Virus record (IMG/VR): IMGVR_UViG_3300042891_000711
Coordinates: 1 to 64,000 of that record
Strand: one strand, 5' to 3'
Source of the DNA: a virus
Length of the DNA: 64,000 nucleotides
Shown: in pieces, positions 32,300 through 41,965 of the stretch
How positions within the stretch are numbered: the first letter of the stretch is position 1
How the letters are laid out: the number at the start of each line of letters is the position of its first letter
Made by a program: the position numbers and the translations under genes
The notes under the pieces: model-generated
Seen by the model: only the letters and a program-made list of their open reading frames with translations
The model's database searches: none
What the model was told of the DNA's origin: nothing

Positions 32300-33544
32300 A
32301 TGTCGTCTCAATTAAAAACAGTAGGATTCGTTGGAATCGGTAAATTAGGTCTTGCGTGTGCGGAAGTAATGGCACAATCATATGCGGTCACTGGCTATGA
32401 TATTTACCCACGTACCAGTGATAAGATAGCAATATCTGATACATTAGAAGGAGCAGTAAAGGGTAAAGATGTTATCTTTGTTGCTGTACAAACACCACAC
32501 GATCCAATCTATGATGGTTCACAACCAATTACACACTTACCAAACAAAGACTTTGATTACACAATTGTAAATCAAGTGTTGGCAGATATTAATCAATATG
32601 TTACACCGGATCAACTTGTAGTGTTAATCAGTACAGTACTGCCTGGCACAACACGTAGAGAACTACGCAAACATATTACCAACGCACGTTTCATCTATAA
32701 CCCATACTTAATTGCTATGGGCAGTGTGGCATGGGATATGGTTAACCCTGACATGATTATTATCGGTACAGAAGATGGTAGTGTAACAGGTGATGCTAAG
32801 TTGCTTACAGACTTTTACGCACCACTAATGCAGAACAATCCGCATACAGCAATTGGTACCTGGGACGAAGCAGAAGCAATTAAAATCTTCTATAATACAT
32901 TTATTTCAACTAAAGTTGGCTTGGTAAACATGATACAAGATGTTGCAGTAAAGAGTGGTAACATTAATGTTGATGTAGTAACTGACGCATTATGTGCGTC
33001 GACTATGCGTATTATTAGTACCAAGTATATGACAGCGGGTATGGGTGATGCCGGGCCGTGTCACCCACGTGATAACATTGCGCTACGTTGGCTGGCTGAA
33101 AATTTAGACCTGGGCTACGATATTTTTAATACAGTTATGCATGCCCGTGAGATACAAGCAAAGAATCTTGCCAAATATCTTAATGATTTACAAGACCTAA
33201 CTGATTTACCTATAGTTATACACGGAAAAGCCTACAAGCCAGATGTGGACCTATTAGATGGTAGTTACAGCCTTTTAATTGGTAGTTATCTAACTGAAAT
33301 GGGTGCAAAATATGTTTATTCTGACCCGTTAACAGGTGATGTTGTTGTTGACGGAACAACTGCTATTGTACTACTGGCACATAATAGACAAATCACCTAC
33401 GGTTACACAGGCACATTTCCAGAGCAACAACTGTATTATAAACTTGGATTAAGCAGTATTGTAGTCGACCCGTGGCGAAAATTTACAACAGATACATCAT
33501 CAATTAAAGTAATACATTATGGTAACACCCGTGGACAAGTTTAA
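32300..33544 (+). CDS. UDP-glucose/GDP-mannose dehydrogenase family protein
   Basis: A 414-aa protein with all three domains. NAD-binding start VGFVGIGKLGLACAEVMAQ, then VQTPHDPIYDGSQP, LISTVLPGTT, YNPYLIAMG, and the catalytic-Cys block GPCHPRDNIALRWL. The C-terminal UDP-binding region includes GKAYKPDVDLLDGS. Unlike the short relative at 19568, it is near full length. It may make a uronic acid for a surface sugar. GGAGC precedes the ATG; the divergent gene starts 3 bases away. Confidence 0.85.
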   Translation: MSSQLKTVGFVGIGKLGLACAEVMAQSYAVTGYDIYPRTSDKIAISDTLEGAVKGKDVIFVAVQTPHDPIYDGSQPITHLPNKDFDYTIVNQVLADINQYVTPDQLVVLISTVLPGTTRRELRKHITNARFIYNPYLIAMGSVAWDMVNPDMIIIGTEDGSVTGDAKLLTDFYAPLMQNNPHTAIGTWDEAEAIKIFYNTFISTKVGLVNMIQDVAVKSGNINVDVVTDALCASTMRIISTKYMTAGMGDAGPCHPRDNIALRWLAENLDLGYDIFNTVMHAREIQAKNLAKYLNDLQDLTDLPIVIHGKAYKPDVDLLDGSYSLLIGSYLTEMGAKYVYSDPLTGDVVVDGTTAIVLLAHNRQITYGYTGTFPEQQLYYKLGLSSIVVDPWRKFTTDTSSIKVIHYGNTRGQV

Positions 33545-34034
33545 TATTGAACCATTTTGGGATGATAGTTTTAAACAACTCGACTATTCAGTAGAAGCAT
33601 TTAACAATCCTAACGACACAGCACAATGGATGGAACAAGGCTACCCTGGTAAGTTCACTGGTGCTATGTGCGATATGCGTAAGCCTCAACCCGTTTGGAA
33701 TGCTATGTTTGTTAAATACTTTAATCGTCTTGGATGGAAGGATGTGGGCACTAGTTATTATCGAATGAGCAGTGGTACTATACTACCAGTTCATCGAGAT
33801 ACATATAAAAGATATATAGAACTATTTGACCTTAACGGGCAAGAACATACTATACATCGTGCTATAGTATTCTTGGAACCCTGGGCCAGCGGCCATTATT
33901 TAGAAGTTAATAATGAACCATTTATTAAATGGTCAGTTGGTGATGTAGTAACGTGGTGTTACGATGCACCACACATGGCGGCCAACATGGGATTGACTCC
34001 TAGATACACATTACAAATAACAGGACACGTATGA
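33519..34034 (+). CDS. 2-oxoglutarate/Fe(II) dioxygenase-like (AspH-type fold)
   Basis: A 171-aa protein. ILPVHRDTYKRY gives a His-x-Asp iron pair, and a distal His in APHMAANMG with RYTLQITGHV gives the second His and the Arg for 2-oxoglutarate. WSVGDVVTWCYDAPH is typical of the cupin core of aspartyl-hydroxylase-like phage enzymes. The substrate is unknown. Overlaps both neighbours slightly, which indicates co-translation in a set of small-molecule enzymes. Confidence 0.72.
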   Translation: MVTPVDKFNIEPFWDDSFKQLDYSVEAFNNPNDTAQWMEQGYPGKFTGAMCDMRKPQPVWNAMFVKYFNRLGWKDVGTSYYRMSSGTILPVHRDTYKRYIELFDLNGQEHTIHRAIVFLEPWASGHYLEVNNEPFIKWSVGDVVTWCYDAPHMAANMGLTPRYTLQITGHV

Positions 34035-34945
34035 AATTAAGCACGAGCAATGAGTGGGGAAAATTAAAGAGTATTATAGTTGGGTCAGCGACACATGCTA
34101 ACTGGCCCAATACCGATCCGGTATTCTCACAGGAACATCTAAAGACAGCCTGGCATGAAACACCAGTGCCTAGTGGCGCAGTGCCGCAATGGATTGTAGA
34201 TGAAGCAAATGAAGATTTAGATGAACTTGCTGGAGTATTAACTAAGTTGGGCATAGAAGTATTCCGTCCACGTGAAATAAACTTTGTTGAACGTGGGGGT
34301 ATGTATAATTACTGTCCACGTGATAGACTATTACTATCAGGAGATTGTGTAATTGATCCAGCTATGATGTATCCGTGTCGTGACCAAGAAATTGAAGCAT
34401 TAGATTTCGTAATGGATGCTGCACGTACAATCTGCCCAATGCCACGCGATCAAGGTTATGTTATGGATGCTGCTAACGTATGCAGACTTGGTGACACTTG
34501 GTTATACCTACTCAGCGACAGTGGAAATCAATTAGCATTAGATTGGTTACGTAAAAAATTACCACACATTAACATAGAAGCATGTAACTTTTATAATGGA
34601 GTGCATATAGACAGTACGATTGTTCCGTTGCGTGAAGGATTTGTTGTACTTAATGCCAGCAGGGTAACACCGGATAATTGCCCTCGAGCCTTTGATGGTT
34701 GGACTAAACTTTGGGTTACTGATGTAGAAGCACAAACATTTCATGAATATCCTTATGCTAGTAAATGGATTGGTTTGAATATGTTGAGCATAGATCCTAA
34801 TACAGTAATTGTTGACCGAGCACAGTATAGACTTATAGAAGACTTGGAACGTGCTGGTTTTGTAACAATTCCGTTACAATTACGACATAGCAGAACACTT
34901 GGCGGTGGATTCCACTGTGTAACACTTGATTTAGTTAGAGATTAG
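34031..34945 (+). CDS. Glycine amidinotransferase-like enzyme
   Basis: A 304-aa protein of the pentein (GATM/AGAT) fold. Family marks: STSNEWGKLKSIIVG at the start, PRDRLLLSGD, VMDAANVCRLGDTWLYL (Asp), GVHIDSTIVPL (His) and the C-terminal catalytic Cys in TLGGGFHCVTLDL. Such enzymes move an amidino group from arginine to an acceptor amine, or hydrolyse it. It is shorter than the human enzyme but matches marine phage versions as far as I recall. Overlaps the upstream gene by 4 bases. Confidence 0.85.
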   Translation: MKLSTSNEWGKLKSIIVGSATHANWPNTDPVFSQEHLKTAWHETPVPSGAVPQWIVDEANEDLDELAGVLTKLGIEVFRPREINFVERGGMYNYCPRDRLLLSGDCVIDPAMMYPCRDQEIEALDFVMDAARTICPMPRDQGYVMDAANVCRLGDTWLYLLSDSGNQLALDWLRKKLPHINIEACNFYNGVHIDSTIVPLREGFVVLNASRVTPDNCPRAFDGWTKLWVTDVEAQTFHEYPYASKWIGLNMLSIDPNTVIVDRAQYRLIEDLERAGFVTIPLQLRHSRTLGGGFHCVTLDLVRD

Positions 34946-35006
34946 CACAGTCTGTTAATGTGTTTAATTAAGATTTAACTAAATATTTGTAACATTTGGA
35001 TATATC

Positions 35007-35738
35007 ATGACCAATAGCTTCGCAAGCTACACCCAGGCATCACTTAATGCTTTACAATTTAATCTTAAAAGTCAAGATGCGATTAATAAAAAGCAAGAGA
35101 TATTAACCGGTATTGCAGCCTATTATAAATCTAATCCCACAAGTATATTATTTGTTGGGTTCAGTCCATTGATGTTAGGTGTAACTTATAAACAGATATT
35201 TGTCACCAACATAACCGCTGAAACAAAAAATTATCTCGATGCTAGCGACATTAAATACACATATATAGATACAAAGGATTTACCAGGATATAAGAAACAA
35301 TTCTCCTGGGTAGTGGCAGGTGATGAATATTTTACCTTTGCCCGCACTGAAGAAGAGCAACAGACCAGTGTGGAAATAATTGCCAGTCTAGCTAAAGATT
35401 TGATAGTCACAACATTACGTGATTATAAAAATCAAAACTTTAAAGACCGTGAGTTTAGTCAACCACAGGCAGTTTATAATCACAGTGACAGTATGGTATT
35501 TTTAGAATATCACAAGTATGAGTATTCAGATAAGAATGCTTGGGCAACGACGGTATACGAAATGCAGGATGCCAATACAAAGTCATATGGTCCGTTTAGT
35601 CGTCGTGCAATGTTTTTTAAACAGTTGGCAAAGTTTAGTATCGATGCTGGTGCTCGACAATTTTATGTACACAAGGATTTAATGTACAAAAGTCTCATAC
35701 GTAGAAACTATGAGCATGTAATATCAATTTCAATTTAA
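35007..35738 (+). CDS. Hypothetical protein, possible methyltransferase fold
   Basis: A 243-aa protein. SILFVGFSPLMLGV and YTYIDTKDLPGYKKQFSWVV look like the glycine-rich and Asp-ending first strands of a Rossmann-type methyltransferase, but the usual GxGxG is missing. A late SMVFLEYHKYEYSDKN segment and ARQFYVHKDLMY follow. It sits directly before a virion-type gene. Assignment is weak. Confidence 0.6.
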   Translation: MTNSFASYTQASLNALQFNLKSQDAINKKQEILTGIAAYYKSNPTSILFVGFSPLMLGVTYKQIFVTNITAETKNYLDASDIKYTYIDTKDLPGYKKQFSWVVAGDEYFTFARTEEEQQTSVEIIASLAKDLIVTTLRDYKNQNFKDREFSQPQAVYNHSDSMVFLEYHKYEYSDKNAWATTVYEMQDANTKSYGPFSRRAMFFKQLAKFSIDAGARQFYVHKDLMYKSLIRRNYEHVISISI

Positions 35739-35756
35739 AGTTTTTCAAGTGAGTAT

Positions 35757-37025
35757 ATGGATATCAATGAACAATTACAGCCCATTGTCGCCGGGCTAAT
35801 AGACAATCTCAAAGTATCAATTGAGCAAGAACTACATGACAAAGTCAGTGCCGAAGTAATTAAGAAAATTGCCAGTACTGAACTTGATGCAGTAGTTGAT
35901 AGTTTGGTCAAAAAACAAATTGGCGATCGTCTTGACAAATTTAATTTTGCTGATACTAGTAGAGAACAGTTAACTGCGCAGATTGCAAAGATTACAACTG
36001 ATGTTAATAAAACTGTAATTGACAAAGCCAACGTACAGATCACACAAGAAATAAAAAAACAATTAGCCACAATTGATCTTAATTTAATAGTTAACGAAAT
36101 CGTTAAGTCTAAATTACTCGAGCTGATTAAACTACATAATTTTCCAGAGAGAAGTATTGCGCACACTGCTATAAATTTCCAAGGGCTTGGACTATCCGGT
36201 GATGCAATTAACGGTGGTATTATCGAGAACTTTGGCAGTACGGGTATAGAAGACCGCGCTAGTTTTGTACAGCTTACACTCATGGATCACGCCTGTGCAT
36301 TTGAAGGGCCTGTATTTGCACCTAGTGCAAAGATTACAGGTGACTTAACAGTAGATGGCGCACTAACACTCAATGGCACAGTATCAGAAACAAGCCCTGG
36401 ATTTGCACAGTTAGTCGATGCCGCTGGCAGTGCTGTTATTGGTAAACTTGATGCACAGTTGTTCACGGGATTCAGTGATATAGTATTTGGTAGAATACAG
36501 GAAACTGGAATTGACCTAGACAAGATTACCCAAGGCGGTAAGGAAATTGTCAAGGGATCGCAACTAGGCTATCACATTGTCGACAGTAACCTGCAACGTG
36601 TGGGAGTGGTCAAAGATCTTCAGACATCGGGTGAGAACTTACTAAGCGATACACTGTACGTTACACAGCGTAGAGTTGGAGTTAATACTATAGATCCAAG
36701 TGCTGTGTTTGCAGTATGGGATGAAGAAGTTGAACTTATTGTAGCTAAACGTAAAACAGATGTTGCTTATATTGCAACACCACGTAAGCAACAACTAGTA
36801 CTCGGTAGTAACGGCAAAGAAAATATTGTACTTGATACCGATGGTAGTGCGCATATAGAGAACTTAGTAGTGGGCCGTGTTGCAATGACATCGGCCACCG
36901 CAGTGCCAAACTATGCCGGAGAAATGGCACAGATTGTCTATAATGAATTGCCTGCACCAGGTAGTCCTATTGGGTGGGTATGTATTGGCGGATCACGATG
37001 GGCTAAGTTTGGAATGATTGAATAA
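35757..37025 (+). CDS. Virion structural/fibre protein with coiled-coil N-terminus
   Basis: A 422-aa protein. Residues 1-125 are a long coiled coil (EQELHDKVSAEVIKKIAS). From about 140 a beta-rich part begins (NFQGLGLSGDAINGG; KITGDLTVDGALTLNGTVS), the latter a typical phage fibre beta-helix element. A late segment (VGVNTIDPSAVFAVWDEEVE; LVLGSNGKENIVLD) resembles the end of marine-phage fibre or baseplate decorations and terminates with GSRWAKFGMIE. It is probably a trimeric attachment protein. Confidence 0.72.
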   Translation: MDINEQLQPIVAGLIDNLKVSIEQELHDKVSAEVIKKIASTELDAVVDSLVKKQIGDRLDKFNFADTSREQLTAQIAKITTDVNKTVIDKANVQITQEIKKQLATIDLNLIVNEIVKSKLLELIKLHNFPERSIAHTAINFQGLGLSGDAINGGIIENFGSTGIEDRASFVQLTLMDHACAFEGPVFAPSAKITGDLTVDGALTLNGTVSETSPGFAQLVDAAGSAVIGKLDAQLFTGFSDIVFGRIQETGIDLDKITQGGKEIVKGSQLGYHIVDSNLQRVGVVKDLQTSGENLLSDTLYVTQRRVGVNTIDPSAVFAVWDEEVELIVAKRKTDVAYIATPRKQQLVLGSNGKENIVLDTDGSAHIENLVVGRVAMTSATAVPNYAGEMAQIVYNELPAPGSPIGWVCIGGSRWAKFGMIE

Positions 37026-37034
37026 TTAAATAAC

Positions 37035-37637
37035 ATGAATATTGCTATTACTGGGCATGCATCGGGGATAGGCCATGGCTTGTATAATTTCTACAAAAAT
37101 GAAAACTGTACAGGATTTGATTTAACCAATGGATATAATATCAATACTGATATTGATGATATATTAATTAAAAGTCGACACTGTAATATTTTCATCAATA
37201 ATGCTTATAGTAAAAATAAACAAACCGAGCTAGCCATAGCATGGCATAAAATGCATGCAGATGATGATTATTTATTAGTGAACATCAGCAGTACATTTGT
37301 TAATCTGTCCAAAGATGCCCAATTTAAAATAAAATCACCGTGTTTAATGGAATATATTAAATACAAAACAAAATTAAATCAAGCCTCTGAGTTTATTAAC
37401 ATTAGCAATAATAAATGTCGGAGTGTTACAGTCTTAGTTGGATTAACTGATACTCAATTTATCAATAGTTGGGCTACTCAATTTACACCATACGAGTTGG
37501 AGTATTTTACTAAGTTAATTGCAGAATGTAGTCTATTAGAAATTGCCGATGTAGTTGATACTGTGGATTTTGTCATACGGTCTAATAACAATCGAAAGTT
37601 TATATCAAATATATCCTTATCGAATAAAATAGGTTGA
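37035..37637 (+). CDS. Short-chain dehydrogenase/reductase-like
   Basis: A 200-aa protein. IAITGHASGIGHGLYNFY is the TGxxxGIG cofactor loop, IFINNAYSK the NNA motif, NISSTF holds the Ser, and YIKYKTKLNQ the YxxxK pair. The length is short for the family (about 250). It likely reduces or oxidises a sugar or small alcohol with NAD(P)H. The sugar-nucleotide genes at 32300 and 19568 may share a pathway. The start ATG is 9 bases after the previous stop. Confidence 0.78.
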   Translation: MNIAITGHASGIGHGLYNFYKNENCTGFDLTNGYNINTDIDDILIKSRHCNIFINNAYSKNKQTELAIAWHKMHADDDYLLVNISSTFVNLSKDAQFKIKSPCLMEYIKYKTKLNQASEFINISNNKCRSVTVLVGLTDTQFINSWATQFTPYELEYFTKLIAECSLLEIADVVDTVDFVIRSNNNRKFISNISLSNKIG

Positions 37638-37662
37638 CAAATACAAATAATTAGCGTATAAT
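37634..37662 (+). promoter_or_regulatory. Sigma70-type promoter of the DksA-like gene
   Basis: TTGACA (37634), 17-bp spacer, TATAAT (37657), 34 bases before the gene. Confidence 0.8.
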
Positions 37663-37695
37663 ACTTACACTATAAAGTTAATAAGGAAATGACAA

Positions 37696-37935
37696 ATGGT
37701 TACCGATGAGTTTCAATACAATAATGAAGAAGAAGCAGAAATGGGTCAGCTTCATGCTATTCATAATAACATGAATCACATTGCCGCGGTACAACGTGAA
37801 TTAGCTAAACAAGCAGCACAACCAAGCCTTGAGCACTGTGAAGAATGTGGCGATGAAATTCCACGAGCACGACAACTTGCCATACCTGGTGTTAGGCTTT
37901 GTGTTTTTTGTAAAGAACGTGCTGAACGACATTAA
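37696..37935 (+). CDS. TraR/DksA-type zinc-finger protein
   Basis: A 79-aa protein. The C-terminal half has the DksA/TraR four-Cys zinc finger: HCEECGDEIPRARQLAIPG then RLCVFCKERAE. The N-terminal half is helical, as in TraR, which inserts in the RNA polymerase secondary channel and mimics DksA plus ppGpp. A phage protein of this size likely modulates host transcription. AAGGAAATGAC precedes the ATG. Confidence 0.85.
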   Translation: MVTDEFQYNNEEEAEMGQLHAIHNNMNHIAAVQRELAKQAAQPSLEHCEECGDEIPRARQLAIPGVRLCVFCKERAERH

Positions 37936-38804
37936 TGTTAACAATCGAATACGCTGATCCTTGCAATCTTTCCGATACAGTAACTCTACGGTATAAATTA
38001 AGAGATCATGCCGTAACTAAAAAGTGGATCGAACGATTACTGCTGGCACAGCATCAATATTCAATTGACGCTCCTACTAGATTTTATGGATTTGGTTCTA
38101 TAGAAGATCAAACAGCAGATGCTATTAATCGAATTAACCAATGTATTGCACAGATTAATGCGCATGAACCTATTATCAACAGAATCCTGTCTGACATCAC
38201 AGATCAGGATACATTAAATTATCTACATAATATCTTTGAAGTATATCACGGTTTATTGGATCAACAAACTCATAAGGTATGGCAAGGTGCGCCGCAAGAA
38301 ATTAGACTAGCACTGGCAGATTTAAACTTACTTGTCCATCGCTGTGAAAGTGTACAAAGGGGAGCGCAACCTCGCCATGTAGTAACCTATTACGGGTTAC
38401 CTAAAACAGAACTATTGGCTATAGAAGATTATACATTGTTTGAACCAACTGTACAGTTTGGTACAGTGTATTTGAACTATGCTGAAATTGGCAAAACTTT
38501 GGATGACTTAGCTGTGGATAATGATAGCTATATTGCAGATGCTGCATTCCAACCATACAGACATTATAGTGCAGATTTTAATGTTAAGTTTTATTCAACG
38601 GATCGTAGACAAGCGGATGAACAATCTGCTATAATAAAACAGTATTACGATTTGCATAGTAAGTTCTTTGAAAATCGTAACTTGCCCTGGGGTCATCCGT
38701 ATTTAAATAGTGGAGCAATACCCTTGGCAGATTTAATTAACGCAACCAATGTAATAGAACAATTAACCACTAGACAATATGTCAAATCAGTAACTTTAAT
38801 TTAA
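37935..38804 (+). CDS. Hypothetical protein, 289 aa
   Basis: Soluble, helical protein without a recognised motif. [19 protein letters not shown] opens it and an His/Tyr-rich stretch ([12 protein letters not shown]) lies near 150. The ATG overlaps the stop of the zinc-finger gene (TAATG), and clpP follows 8 bases later, so the three form one operon. No function can be assigned. Confidence 0.75.
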   Translation: MLTIEYADPCNLSDTVTLRYKLRDHAVTKKWIERLLLAQHQYSIDAPTRFYGFGSIEDQTADAINRINQCIAQINAHEPIINRILSDITDQDTLNYLHNIFEVYHGLLDQQTHKVWQGAPQEIRLALADLNLLVHRCESVQRGAQPRHVVTYYGLPKTELLAIEDYTLFEPTVQFGTVYLNYAEIGKTLDDLAVDNDSYIADAAFQPYRHYSADFNVKFYSTDRRQADEQSAIIKQYYDLHSKFFENRNLPWGHPYLNSGAIPLADLINATNVIEQLTTRQYVKSVTLI

Positions 38805-38812
38805 GGAATCAC

Positions 38813-39433
38813 ATGTCAACTTTAGTCCCAATGGTAGTAGAACGTACAAGTCAAGGCGAACGTAGCTATGACATTTATTCACGTTTGCTTAAAGATCGTA
38901 TCATCATGTTAGATACAGATGTTAACGAGCATACTGCTAGTTTAATTGTAGCGCAGATGCTGTTCTTAGAAAGCGAAAGCCCAGAGAAAGACATATTGTT
39001 CTATATCAATAGCCCGGGAGGCAGTGTTACAGCAGGTCTAGCTATCTACGATACGATGCAGTTTATTAAATGCGATGTGTCAACTATTGTACTCGGACAA
39101 GCATGTTCAATGGGTAGTTTCCTAGCACAAGCTGGTGCACCAGGCAAGCGTATTGTTCTGCCAGAAGCACGTACAATGATTCACCGTGTTAGTTCGGGTA
39201 CTCCGGGTACACGTGGTTCAGTTCATGTACAAGACCTACAGTTTGAAGATGCTAAACGTAGCTTTGAAGAAAGTGTACGTATTAACAAGCGTTTAACAGA
39301 ACTGTATGCACGCCATAACACTGCTGGTAAAACATATGACGAACTATATGAAGCAATGAAGTTTGATACATTCTTATCAGCAGACGAAGCAGTGGCCTAC
39401 GGTTTAGCTGACGAAGTGATCACTAAACGTTAA
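38813..39433 (+). CDS. clpP: ATP-dependent Clp protease proteolytic subunit ClpP
   Basis: A 206-aa serine peptidase matching bacterial ClpP (207 aa in Escherichia coli). The start [20 protein letters not shown] is typical. Catalytic Ser is in [13 protein letters not shown], His in [13 protein letters not shown], and Asp in [20 protein letters not shown]. It forms a double heptamer with ClpA or ClpX from the host. Together with phage ClpS it could redirect protein turnover. AAGGAATCAC precedes the ATG. The next gene overlaps the stop. Confidence 0.96.
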   Translation: MSTLVPMVVERTSQGERSYDIYSRLLKDRIIMLDTDVNEHTASLIVAQMLFLESESPEKDILFYINSPGGSVTAGLAIYDTMQFIKCDVSTIVLGQACSMGSFLAQAGAPGKRIVLPEARTMIHRVSSGTPGTRGSVHVQDLQFEDAKRSFEESVRINKRLTELYARHNTAGKTYDELYEAMKFDTFLSADEAVAYGLADEVITKR

Positions 39434-40749
39434 TGCTTAAAGATACATTTTGCTCCAGTCCCTGGTTCCATATTAGAATAGATCCTGCGGGTAAATACCT
39501 ACCTTGTCGATGGAGTAGTCACCAAGATACTACAGGTTATACTGTGGCTAACATTACTATTTTAGGATTTATGAACAGTGATATCATGCAAGGTATCCGA
39601 GCTAAGATGTTAGATGGCGAGTCTGTGCCTATGTGTAGTTCATGTCATTATGATGAGTCTAACAATAAAGTAAGTGGTCGGCACCGTCAACTACTTAAAA
39701 GTGCAATTAACGTTGATAATTTTGATAAGACATTTTGCAGCAGTCCGCATTGGCCGATGTTTGAAAATACCTTTGCAAATGCTGAGAATGACAATTATCA
39801 ACCGGTTGATTTTCAAATTGATCTGGGTAATACTTGTAATAGTGCGTGTATTATGTGCTCACCGACTTATAGTAGCAAATTGGCTGCAGAATATCCTAAA
39901 CTAATTAATTTTGAGCCCACGTTATTTAAACAGTCGCAATCTTTTAAGAATTGGGCAGATGATCCGGCTTTGGTAGATAAGTTTGTTAATGAATTGTCAG
40001 CTATTCCTGGTATCAAATACATACATTTCTTAGGTGGCGAGACCCTATACTTAAAAAGTTTTTATGATATCTGCAATCGTTTGATAGAATTAGATCTAGC
40101 TAAAAATATTAGTATAGGTACTACTACTAACTGTACTGTTTACTCTGAAGAGCTTGAATATATTATTCGTAATTTTAAACATGTGCATTTGGGACTTAGT
40201 GTAGAAGCTATACATAACGTTAACGATTATATACGTTACCCTAGCAACATTAAGCAAGTGTCTACAAATATTGCTAGATTTTTACAGTTACGCGAATTAT
40301 ATAATATACAATTGAGCTTGCGCATCACTCCAAACATTTTTAGTATCTATTATTTAGATACTATATTCAAATTGATGCTTACTGAACAAGTTATTGCAGA
40401 AAGTTGTTGGATACTACATAATCCAAGTTGTTTACGTATCGAAGTACTACCTAAAGAATTAATAGCAGTATGTTTAGCTAAAATTAACCAAGTTATCCAA
40501 CAGTATCATTTGGTTCAAGATACTCAGACTATTATTAATCGACGTAGGGAAGATTTAATAGATCCTGTTATCAGCCAGATTATTTTCGAATACAAACATC
40601 TATTAGAAAACGTAATAGTACCCAACAACGTAGAAGAAGAACGCTATAACCTAGTCAAATACATTCGAGCATTTGAGCAAGTACACAATAATACAATTTT
40701 GGATTATCTACCCGAATATGAAGAATTTTTACGAAGCTACGGTTACTAA
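39433..40749 (+). CDS. Radical SAM protein with N-terminal SPASM/twitch-like cysteines
   Basis: A 438-aa protein. FCSSPWFHIRIDPAGKYLPC at the start and MCSSCHYDES near 55 resemble the auxiliary cluster region of twitch/SPASM proteins; the main cluster motif CNSACIMC lies near residue 135. HFLGGETLYLKSFYDIC holds the GGE motif. The architecture agrees with those at 29942 and 52998. It follows clpP in a TAATG overlap. Its substrate is unknown. Confidence 0.8.
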   Translation: MLKDTFCSSPWFHIRIDPAGKYLPCRWSSHQDTTGYTVANITILGFMNSDIMQGIRAKMLDGESVPMCSSCHYDESNNKVSGRHRQLLKSAINVDNFDKTFCSSPHWPMFENTFANAENDNYQPVDFQIDLGNTCNSACIMCSPTYSSKLAAEYPKLINFEPTLFKQSQSFKNWADDPALVDKFVNELSAIPGIKYIHFLGGETLYLKSFYDICNRLIELDLAKNISIGTTTNCTVYSEELEYIIRNFKHVHLGLSVEAIHNVNDYIRYPSNIKQVSTNIARFLQLRELYNIQLSLRITPNIFSIYYLDTIFKLMLTEQVIAESCWILHNPSCLRIEVLPKELIAVCLAKINQVIQQYHLVQDTQTIINRRREDLIDPVISQIIFEYKHLLENVIVPNNVEEERYNLVKYIRAFEQVHNNTILDYLPEYEEFLRSYGY

Positions 40750-41101
40750 ACCTGGATTAAAATTAGATCTAGTAATTGCATTAGATCCTGTAGAACAATG
40801 CGTTTGCGTTTTATTGGTTAACGATGAGGTTATACATGACGGATTGTTGTCTAGCCCCAAAGTGATTACACGCCGGCTACTTATTGATAACCCTATAAAA
40901 ATTAAGGCTATTGTTACACGCCGTCACCCAGAAGCTGTGAATCTTAGTGTTAGTATAGATAACTTGCCAATTATACCGTTGTATCAGCACGTGGCTGTGC
41001 CTGCAACTGACTATATTGATTTCAATGGTGAGTGGACCTTGACTATACCTAAGTTTTATCCATGGTATCATCAGGTTACTGGACAAGGCTGGATAGCCTA
41101 A
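40718..41101 (+). CDS. Hypothetical protein, 127 aa
   Basis: Beta-rich soluble protein (LDLVIALDPVEQCVCVLLVN; LSVSIDNLPIIPLY) without a known domain. The ATG at 40718 lies inside the end of the radical SAM gene (32-base overlap) and was preferred over an upstream start. It ends just before an early-type promoter. Function unknown. Confidence 0.65.
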   Translation: MKNFYEATVTKPGLKLDLVIALDPVEQCVCVLLVNDEVIHDGLLSSPKVITRRLLIDNPIKIKAIVTRRHPEAVNLSVSIDNLPIIPLYQHVAVPATDYIDFNGEWTLTIPKFYPWYHQVTGQGWIA

Positions 41102-41109
41102 TATTTTGG

Positions 41110-41138
41110 TTGACTTTTTGGTTAGATGATAGTATAAT
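41110..41138 (+). promoter_or_regulatory. Early-type phage promoter, copy 3
   Basis: TTGACT (41110), 17-bp spacer, TATAAT (41133). Shares the TTTTGGTTGACTTTTTGG block with the copy at 27914. Confidence 0.85.
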
Positions 41139-41174
41139 GTGTTTGTAAGTTAATTAAACAACAGGAGAATTAAA

Positions 41175-41372
41175 ATGCGATTCGAAGTTAGTTACAAAAC
41201 TCTAGCACGTGGACTTAGTGAAAGTGGTGGTGTTATTCATGGCACTGACGGTCCGAGTAATTATGTTGTAGTAGTAGAAGCAGCAAACCAGAACTATGCA
41301 GAAAATCAAGTACGCAATATGAATGGTGGTGCTGATCGTTGTATCATTCAATATGCACGTCATATTGGTTAA
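41175..41372 (+). CDS. Hypothetical protein, 65 aa
   Basis: Small beta-alpha-beta type protein (MRFEVSYKTLARGL; NYVVVVEAANQNYAENQVR). The pattern looks like a compact ferredoxin-like fold. First of three small genes behind an early-type promoter with tight spacing (13 and 8 bases). AGGAG precedes the ATG. Confidence 0.75.
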   Translation: MRFEVSYKTLARGLSESGGVIHGTDGPSNYVVVVEAANQNYAENQVRNMNGGADRCIIQYARHIG

Positions 41373-41385
41373 GGAGAAATAAATT

Positions 41386-41583
41386 ATGGCAAGTAAAGAA
41401 GCAAATCGTACTATTGTAACAGGTGTTGATAATTTCACAGTTAACATTATGGACAATGGTTTTACGGTGGAGTACACTGGTAATAACAGTGACAATGATT
41501 GGATCACTTCAAAGACTATTGTCGGTGATGTTGATAAACTATGTGAAATCATTCGTGGAATTGTTGTTATCCCACGTTCTTAG
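41386..41583 (+). CDS. Hypothetical protein, 65 aa
   Basis: Small acidic beta-rich protein (DNFTVNIMDNGFTVEYTGNN). Second of three co-transcribed small genes; AAGGAG precedes the ATG. No family recognised. Confidence 0.75.
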   Translation: MASKEANRTIVTGVDNFTVNIMDNGFTVEYTGNNSDNDWITSKTIVGDVDKLCEIIRGIVVIPRS

Positions 41584-41591
41584 GAGATATT

Positions 41592-41915
41592 ATGTCTTTA
41601 TTTAAAGTAGCAGGTGTTTCAACATTAAATGGTGTTACCAAAGTACGCTTTGCTAATGATTTCGTTAGTCGAGTTAAAATGTTAATTAAGTCAGGTCATA
41701 CTGATATTGAATTAATTGAATTGGCAGAGCCACAGTCTAAATCAGAAGTAGTTAAGTATCTTAAAACCACTGACTTGATGCAAACAGCTCGATATGCAGA
41801 AGCAATTAATCTAGCGGATGAGAAGTATAACCTTAACTATGCAGTTAAATTATCTAAACCCAAAGTAGAGCTAAGTTTGGCTGCTATCAAGGCACGTGCT
41901 GGCATAGTTGCTTAA
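41592..41915 (+). CDS. Hypothetical protein, 107 aa
   Basis: Mostly helical, slightly basic protein (VKVLIKSGHTDIELIELAEP-like centre; YLKTTDLMQTARYAEAINLA). Third gene of the early cluster; AGGAG is 7 bases before the ATG. The pattern is common in myophage small early proteins but has no known role that I can state. Confidence 0.75.
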   Translation: MSLFKVAGVSTLNGVTKVRFANDFVSRVKMLIKSGHTDIELIELAEPQSKSEVVKYLKTTDLMQTARYAEAINLADEKYNLNYAVKLSKPKVELSLAAIKARAGIVA

Positions 41916-41965
41916 TATAGTATAATTCTGTTACAGAATATTTACACCTTAAAGGTTAAATACTG

